Positions 61,789 through 64,000 of a stretch of DNA of 64,000 nucleotides are shown here, piece after piece (the stretch's first letter is position 1; every line of letters starts with the position of its first letter). The notes under the pieces are model-generated. The model was not told the DNA's origin. It worked only from the letters and a program-made list of their open reading frames with translations, and did not search any database. The stretch comes from Metabacillus dongyingensis (GTDB lineage Bacteria; Bacillota; Bacilli; Bacillales; Bacillaceae): contig NZ_CP082944.1 of assembly GCF_019933155.2 (NCBI RefSeq), positions 2,544,001 through 2,608,000 of the forward strand. Direction: 5' to 3'. The translations under genes were made by a program, and so were the position numbers.

Positions 61789-62727
61789 TTACAATCCCTT
61801 CAGCCATTGTTTAGTTTTCTTAAGTCCTTCAAGCAGAGTATGATTTTTTTTCCAGTTCAGCTCCTGCTCAATTTTAGCCGTATTCATGCATCTTCTCTGC
61901 ACAACATCTACACTGCGCTTTGGATGAAAGTCATTTGCAAGTGTATGAGTGCCTGTTACTTGTTTGATGCTCGACGCTAATTGTAAAATGCTTGTTTCTT
62001 TACCGGTTCCAACATTGTATTTCTCTCCTATTGCAATATCTGATACTGCCGCGAGAATTGTCGCATCCATCGCATCTTCTACATAGGTAAAGTCCCTGGT
62101 TTGTTTTCCGTCCCCGAAAATTTGCAGCGGCAGACCGTTTTCTGCTGAATCAAAAAATTTTGCGATAACCCCGCAATAAGGATTTGAAATGAGCTGTCCC
62201 GGACCGTATACGTTTGAGAACCTTAACGTTGTGACGGGCAGCTGGTACATATTGAAATAAACATCACAGTAATGCTCTGTCGTAAATTTACTCGCTGAAT
62301 ATGGCAGTTTAATATTATAGTAAGATTCAGGAGTAGGAAGAATTTCAGCATTTCCATAGACGGAAGCAGTAGATGCATAGACAAATCGTTTTAGGCGCGG
62401 GGATAATTCTTTTGCTTTGCGCAGCAGCGTAAATCCTCCCAAGACATTCGTATGAAAATCAGCATAAACATTATCAACAGAGAGTACGAGATTTTTGCAC
62501 GCAAAGTGGAAGATATAATCAACTTTCGGCAGGATTTCATTTAATACAGCTTCGTCTGTAATGCAGCCTTGATAGAATGTGATTTTATCTGATGGAGGTA
62601 TAGCTGCTTTTGTACCGGTTGATAAATTATCAAGGATAAAGATATGGTCTGATGTGGGTATTAATGTTTTAACGAGCTGTGATCCTAGAAAACCTGCTCC
62701 GCCTGTGACCAACACGTTTCCGAACAA
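61789..62727 (-). CDS. NAD-dependent sugar-nucleotide epimerase/dehydratase
   Basis: 312 residues, extended SDR fold: NVLVTGGAGFLGSQLVKTL (GxxGxxG, about 4-22), VYASTASVYGN (Ser), YSASKFTTEHYCDVYF (YxxxK Tyr and Lys), LRFSNVYGPGQLISNPYCGV, RDFTYVEDAMDATI. Likely a UDP-glucose/GlcNAc 4-epimerase or related enzyme making a precursor for the glycosyltransferases next to it. It follows the Gfo/Idh gene by 1 bp. Confidence 0.9.
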   Translation of the reverse strand: MFGNVLVTGGAGFLGSQLVKTLIPTSDHIFILDNLSTGTKAAIPPSDKITFYQGCITDEAVLNEILPKVDYIFHFACKNLVLSVDNVYADFHTNVLGGFTLLRKAKELSPRLKRFVYASTASVYGNAEILPTPESYYNIKLPYSASKFTTEHYCDVYFNMYQLPVTTLRFSNVYGPGQLISNPYCGVIAKFFDSAENGLPLQIFGDGKQTRDFTYVEDAMDATILAAVSDIAIGEKYNVGTGKETSILQLASSIKQVTGTHTLANDFHPKRSVDVVQRRCMNTAKIEQELNWKKNHTLLEGLKKTKQWLKGL

Positions 62728-62728
62728 G

Positions 62729-63805
62729 TTAATCCCTCTCTTCTTTAAGCATATTTACTGTCGAGAATTCTTTCATCGGCAGCTGGACAGACTGATTTGT
62801 CAAAGCAGATTGGTACATAGCAAAGATAATTTCCAACGCTTTTTTCCCTTCAATTTCTGAAAGTAAAAGTTCAGCATTCTTTTCTCCTAATGAGCAAATA
62901 AAGTTTTCATACATGGCAAGCTGTTCGTCAGCAGCGCGGGAAAACTGCTCAAGCTTTTCAATTTCCATTATTTCACCATTAATGTGCCAGCGTGAGACCT
63001 TGCTCAGTGATGGACCTTCAACAGAGAGTGTCCCCTTTTCACCAAAAACAGAAAGTGCATACCCTATATTATTTGGCTGTGAAATTACGTTAGCTTCAAT
63101 GATGCCTCTTGCTCCATTTTTAAAAGTTACAATGCCAAGCGCGGCATCCTCTGTTTCTTTGGATTTGTTCTTTTGAAGAATTTCACCGGAAACTTTTTCT
63201 GCATCTCCTAAAAACCACTGCATTAAGTCAACCAAATGAATACCCTGATTAAGGAGCATGCCCCCGTCATGTTTCCATGTTCCTCTCCAGGGTGCGGTTT
63301 CATAATAGTGTGCAGAACGATTAATGCGAATCGACGCGATCGCATAATAAGGAGCTCCAATTTTCCCGCTCGCTATGACCTCTTTCATTTTGCTTAACAG
63401 AGGAAGAAATCTGAGCTGGTGGCAGACCATCACTTTTTTTTGCTTTACTGCACTCAGTGCAATGATTTCATTTGCTTCTTCTATAGATAATGCCATTGGT
63501 TTTTCTAATATGACGTGTTTATTTGCGTTTAAAGCCTCTATAGTCATTTTTGCATGCAGACTTGAAATCGTTGTAATAACAATGACATCAATGTTCTCAT
63601 TTTGAAGCATCTCCTGATAATTCAAGTAAGCAGAGACCTCGCGGTTATCTCCTGCATGCTTTTTGAAGTCCGCGATTGCTTCCTGCATTCTGTCTTCCTT
63701 AAGGTCACTTACTGCAGACAATTCAGCTTGCCTGCAATCTGCAATGGCTTTAATGTGGCGCTTTGAGATAAATCCGCAGCCAATGAGTCCGAATCGAATG
63801 ATCAT
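62729..63805 (-). CDS. Gfo/Idh/MocA-family dehydrogenase, WlbA/WbpB-like
   Basis: 358 residues. IRFGLIGCGFISKRHIKAIA is the NAD-binding loop (GxGxxG), HVILEKPMALSIEEANEI is the EKP motif, and GGMLLNQGIHLVDLMQWFLG carries the conserved Asn/His region. In the WbpB-WbpE-WbpD route such enzymes oxidise C3 of a UDP-sugar before transamination. The start overlaps the stop of the DegT aminotransferase gene as ATGA, matching that pathway order. Confidence 0.88.
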   Translation of the reverse strand: MIIRFGLIGCGFISKRHIKAIADCRQAELSAVSDLKEDRMQEAIADFKKHAGDNREVSAYLNYQEMLQNENIDVIVITTISSLHAKMTIEALNANKHVILEKPMALSIEEANEIIALSAVKQKKVMVCHQLRFLPLLSKMKEVIASGKIGAPYYAIASIRINRSAHYYETAPWRGTWKHDGGMLLNQGIHLVDLMQWFLGDAEKVSGEILQKNKSKETEDAALGIVTFKNGARGIIEANVISQPNNIGYALSVFGEKGTLSVEGPSLSKVSRWHINGEIMEIEKLEQFSRAADEQLAMYENFICSLGEKNAELLLSEIEGKKALEIIFAMYQSALTNQSVQLPMKEFSTVNMLKEERD

Positions 63806-64000
63806 TTCTTTTTTCCTCCCGATGAAGTGCGAAGGATAGAAATAATTTTCTCTTGTTCTTCTTTATATAGGAAAGGATGCATCGGAATGGCAAAAAGAGT
63901 TTGGGAAAGCTGTTCTGCAACCGGGAAATCTCCTTCTTGATAACTCAGATTCTTATAAACTTCCTGGAGGTGCAGACATTGCGGGTAATATACTCCTGCT
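63802..64000 (-). CDS. DegT/DnrJ/EryC1-family aminotransferase, C-terminal end (partial)
   Basis: Only the last 66 residues are in the window. GVYYPQCLHLQEVYKNLSYQ, then EGDFPVAEQLSQTLFAIPMH and PFLYKEEQEKII match the end of PLP-dependent sugar aminotransferases. It would aminate the keto sugar made by the adjacent Gfo/Idh-type enzyme. The reading frame continues past the window edge. Confidence 0.85.
   Translation of the reverse strand, partial: AGVYYPQCLHLQEVYKNLSYQEGDFPVAEQLSQTLFAIPMHPFLYKEEQEKIISILRTSSGGKKK

Noticed and set aside
62808..62830. CTATGTACC-like sequence on the minus strand, similar to a Ter core
   Set aside because: It lies inside a coding sequence and the following AAATNTTC part does not match.
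1..64000. tRNA, rRNA, CRISPR, insertion sequences, prophage
   Set aside because: No CCA-ended cloverleaf, repeat-spacer array, transposase or phage structural gene was seen by eye; a tool search would be needed for certainty.

Overview
The window looks like a chromosomal segment of an endospore-forming, low-GC Gram-positive bacterium of the family Bacillaceae. Supporting signs are AGGAGG-type ribosome binding sites, frequent TTG/GTG starts, an SspL-type small acid-soluble spore protein, a SinI-like antirepressor, a class D sortase and a clear homologue of the Bacillus replication termination protein (RTP). The rtp gene and two nearby Ter-like sites place the segment at or near the replication terminus. 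The genus cannot be fixed from sequence alone. No rRNA, tRNA, insertion sequence, prophage or CRISPR array was seen.

Layout. 1-3.4 kb: a truncated secreted phosphoesterase/beta-propeller protein and a HupE/UreJ-like membrane protein. 3.6-5.8 kb: a glpP antiterminator/HAD phosphatase operon with a hairpin leader, a decayed gene and a SinI-like small protein. 5.9-9 kb: sspL, an acidic LPXTA surface protein with its sortase, and two small genes. 9-13 kb: a duplicated P-loop ATPase, an unknown gene, rtp and a TerD-family gene flanked by the Ter-like sites. 13-16.3 kb: a GtrA/GT2/DUF6044 membrane glycosylation operon. 16.5-25.9 kb: a formate dehydrogenase-like operon (fdhF, DUF1641, OFA transporter) with a perfect cre site, then molybdenum cofactor genes (moaA, moeA, mobB, moaE, moaD) and fdhD. 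26-31 kb: an E. coli-type speD, a phospholipase A2-like protein, a repetitive DUF6944 protein, small unknowns, a lipoprotein, DinB and VOC proteins and a vanZ remnant.

31-42.4 kb is a carbohydrate uptake and catabolism locus: ABC solute-binding protein and permeases, a regulator fusing a GntR DNA-binding domain to a solute-binding domain, four dehydrogenase/aldolase/epimerase enzymes, an isomerase pseudogene and a secreted beta-propeller. Its three transcription units each start with a good sigma-A promoter followed by the same 16-bp motif, so they look like one regulon. 42.6-48.7 kb holds accessory genes: a pentapeptide repeat protein, two exporters with a TrmB-type regulator, a quinone reductase and a DHFR-like reductase.

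The most interesting part is 49.1-51.45 kb. It encodes a MutS2 paralogue that lacks the Smr domain, behind a roughly 340-nt leader. The leader holds a consensus promoter, a 7-codon ORF whose last codons form one arm of a long-range helix, two intrinsic terminators, and a 24-codon ORF that runs through the second terminator and ends in the mutS2-like ribosome binding site. This matches the architecture of ribosome-mediated attenuators upstream of antibiotic-resistance genes, and full-length MutS2 acts on collided ribosomes.

51.5-55.3 kb is a 5-oxoprolinase operon (pxpB, pxpC, pxpA) with an NRAMP-like transporter. 55.3-64 kb is a glycan locus: a GT2-TPR protein, a hexapeptide acyltransferase, three paralogous GT4-like glycosyltransferases, a DUF4855 protein, an epimerase, a Gfo/Idh/MocA dehydrogenase and the end of a DegT aminotransferase. 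Together these suggest synthesis of a UDP-amino sugar and its assembly into a surface or spore polymer.
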